A DNA stretch of 54,025 nt. Origin: Betaproteobacteria bacterium. Lineage in GTDB: Bacteria > Pseudomonadota > Gammaproteobacteria > Burkholderiales > Casimicrobiaceae. Below, piece after piece: positions 53,935 to 54,025 of the stretch (the stretch's first letter is position 1; each line of letters starts with the position of its first letter). The notes below the pieces were generated by a model. It saw nothing but the letters and a program-made list of their open reading frames with translations. It was not told where the DNA came from and ran no database searches. Position numbers and translations under genes: made by a program. Location: assembly GCA_027492485.1 (NCBI GenBank), contig JAPUER010000075.1, positions 21,740 through 75,764 on the forward strand. Direction: 5' to 3'.

Positions 53935-54025
53935 CGGGGGGGGGCGCCAGACCACACGAAAATGCGGGCCACCCCCCCCCACCAGAAACAAAAGCTACGA
54001 CCCGCGGGAGAGTGTGAAAGAGATG
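53935..54025. other. Low-complexity contig end
   Basis: Runs of G near 53936-53943 and of C near 53971-53980 mirror the runs at the other end of the window. They look like read-end artefacts, not genomic sequence. Confidence 0.6.

Overview
This 54 kb window is a high-GC chromosomal contig from a Betaproteobacterium, most likely of the Burkholderiales/Nitrosomonadales/Rhodocyclales sphere. The evidence is the gene order gatBAC divergent from mreBCD-mrdA-rodA, the classical nine-gene atp operon, single-gene PhhA, a YeeE/YedE transporter, and the style of the integrase and replication genes on the inserted element. Both ends carry long G and C homopolymer runs that look like assembly or read-end artefacts. 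|| Layout: 0.5-5.7 kb, a MarR-controlled tripartite drug-efflux operon (regulator, outer-membrane lipoprotein, EmrA-like and EmrB-like proteins) ending in a strong terminator. 5.74-12.45 kb, a small lower-GC integrated element at the 3' end of a CAU-anticodon tRNA gene. It has a P4-type integrase, AlpA-like regulator, HTH protein, replication-initiator-like gene containing 23-bp iteron-like repeats, several unknown genes and a truncated MuF-type fragment. 12.4-16.3 kb, tRNA, DUF1499 protein, HAD phosphatase, glpD, grxD. 16.4-23.7 kb, atpIBEFHAGDC on the minus strand, with a visible sigma-70 promoter. 23.8-26.8 kb, Wzt/Wzm-type polysaccharide ABC exporter and a HisN-like phosphatase. 26.9-29.0 kb, peroxiredoxin, YciA-like thioesterase and a secreted alpha/beta hydrolase. 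29.1-32.5 kb, gatB, gatA, gatC. 32.9-43.4 kb, a long plus-strand envelope cluster: mreB, mreC, mreD, mrdA (PBP2), rodA, rlpA, tolB, pal, cpoB, mutY. 43.6-46.7 kb, an OmpA-like lipoprotein and a membrane Ser/Thr kinase, translationally coupled. 47.1-54 kb, YeeE/YedE transporter, two tandem SH3-like secreted proteins, phhA, hemolysin-III-family protein, LysR regulator, a small secreted protein and a small membrane protein. || The most distinctive signal is the repeat content of the intergenic DNA. I find at least seven families of short dispersed elements. The best candidate for something undescribed is a family of five copies, 116-118 bp each, with CAGCTTTT/AAAAGCTG ends, a central TCGAC at a fixed position and two flanking hairpins. 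Two of its copies directly abut the stop codon of a minus-strand gene. The second candidate is the 6.7-kb element, which looks like a minimal satellite-type or decayed integrative element with an origin-like iteron array embedded in its replication gene. All functional calls rest on recognised motifs and neighbourhood; no database search was possible.
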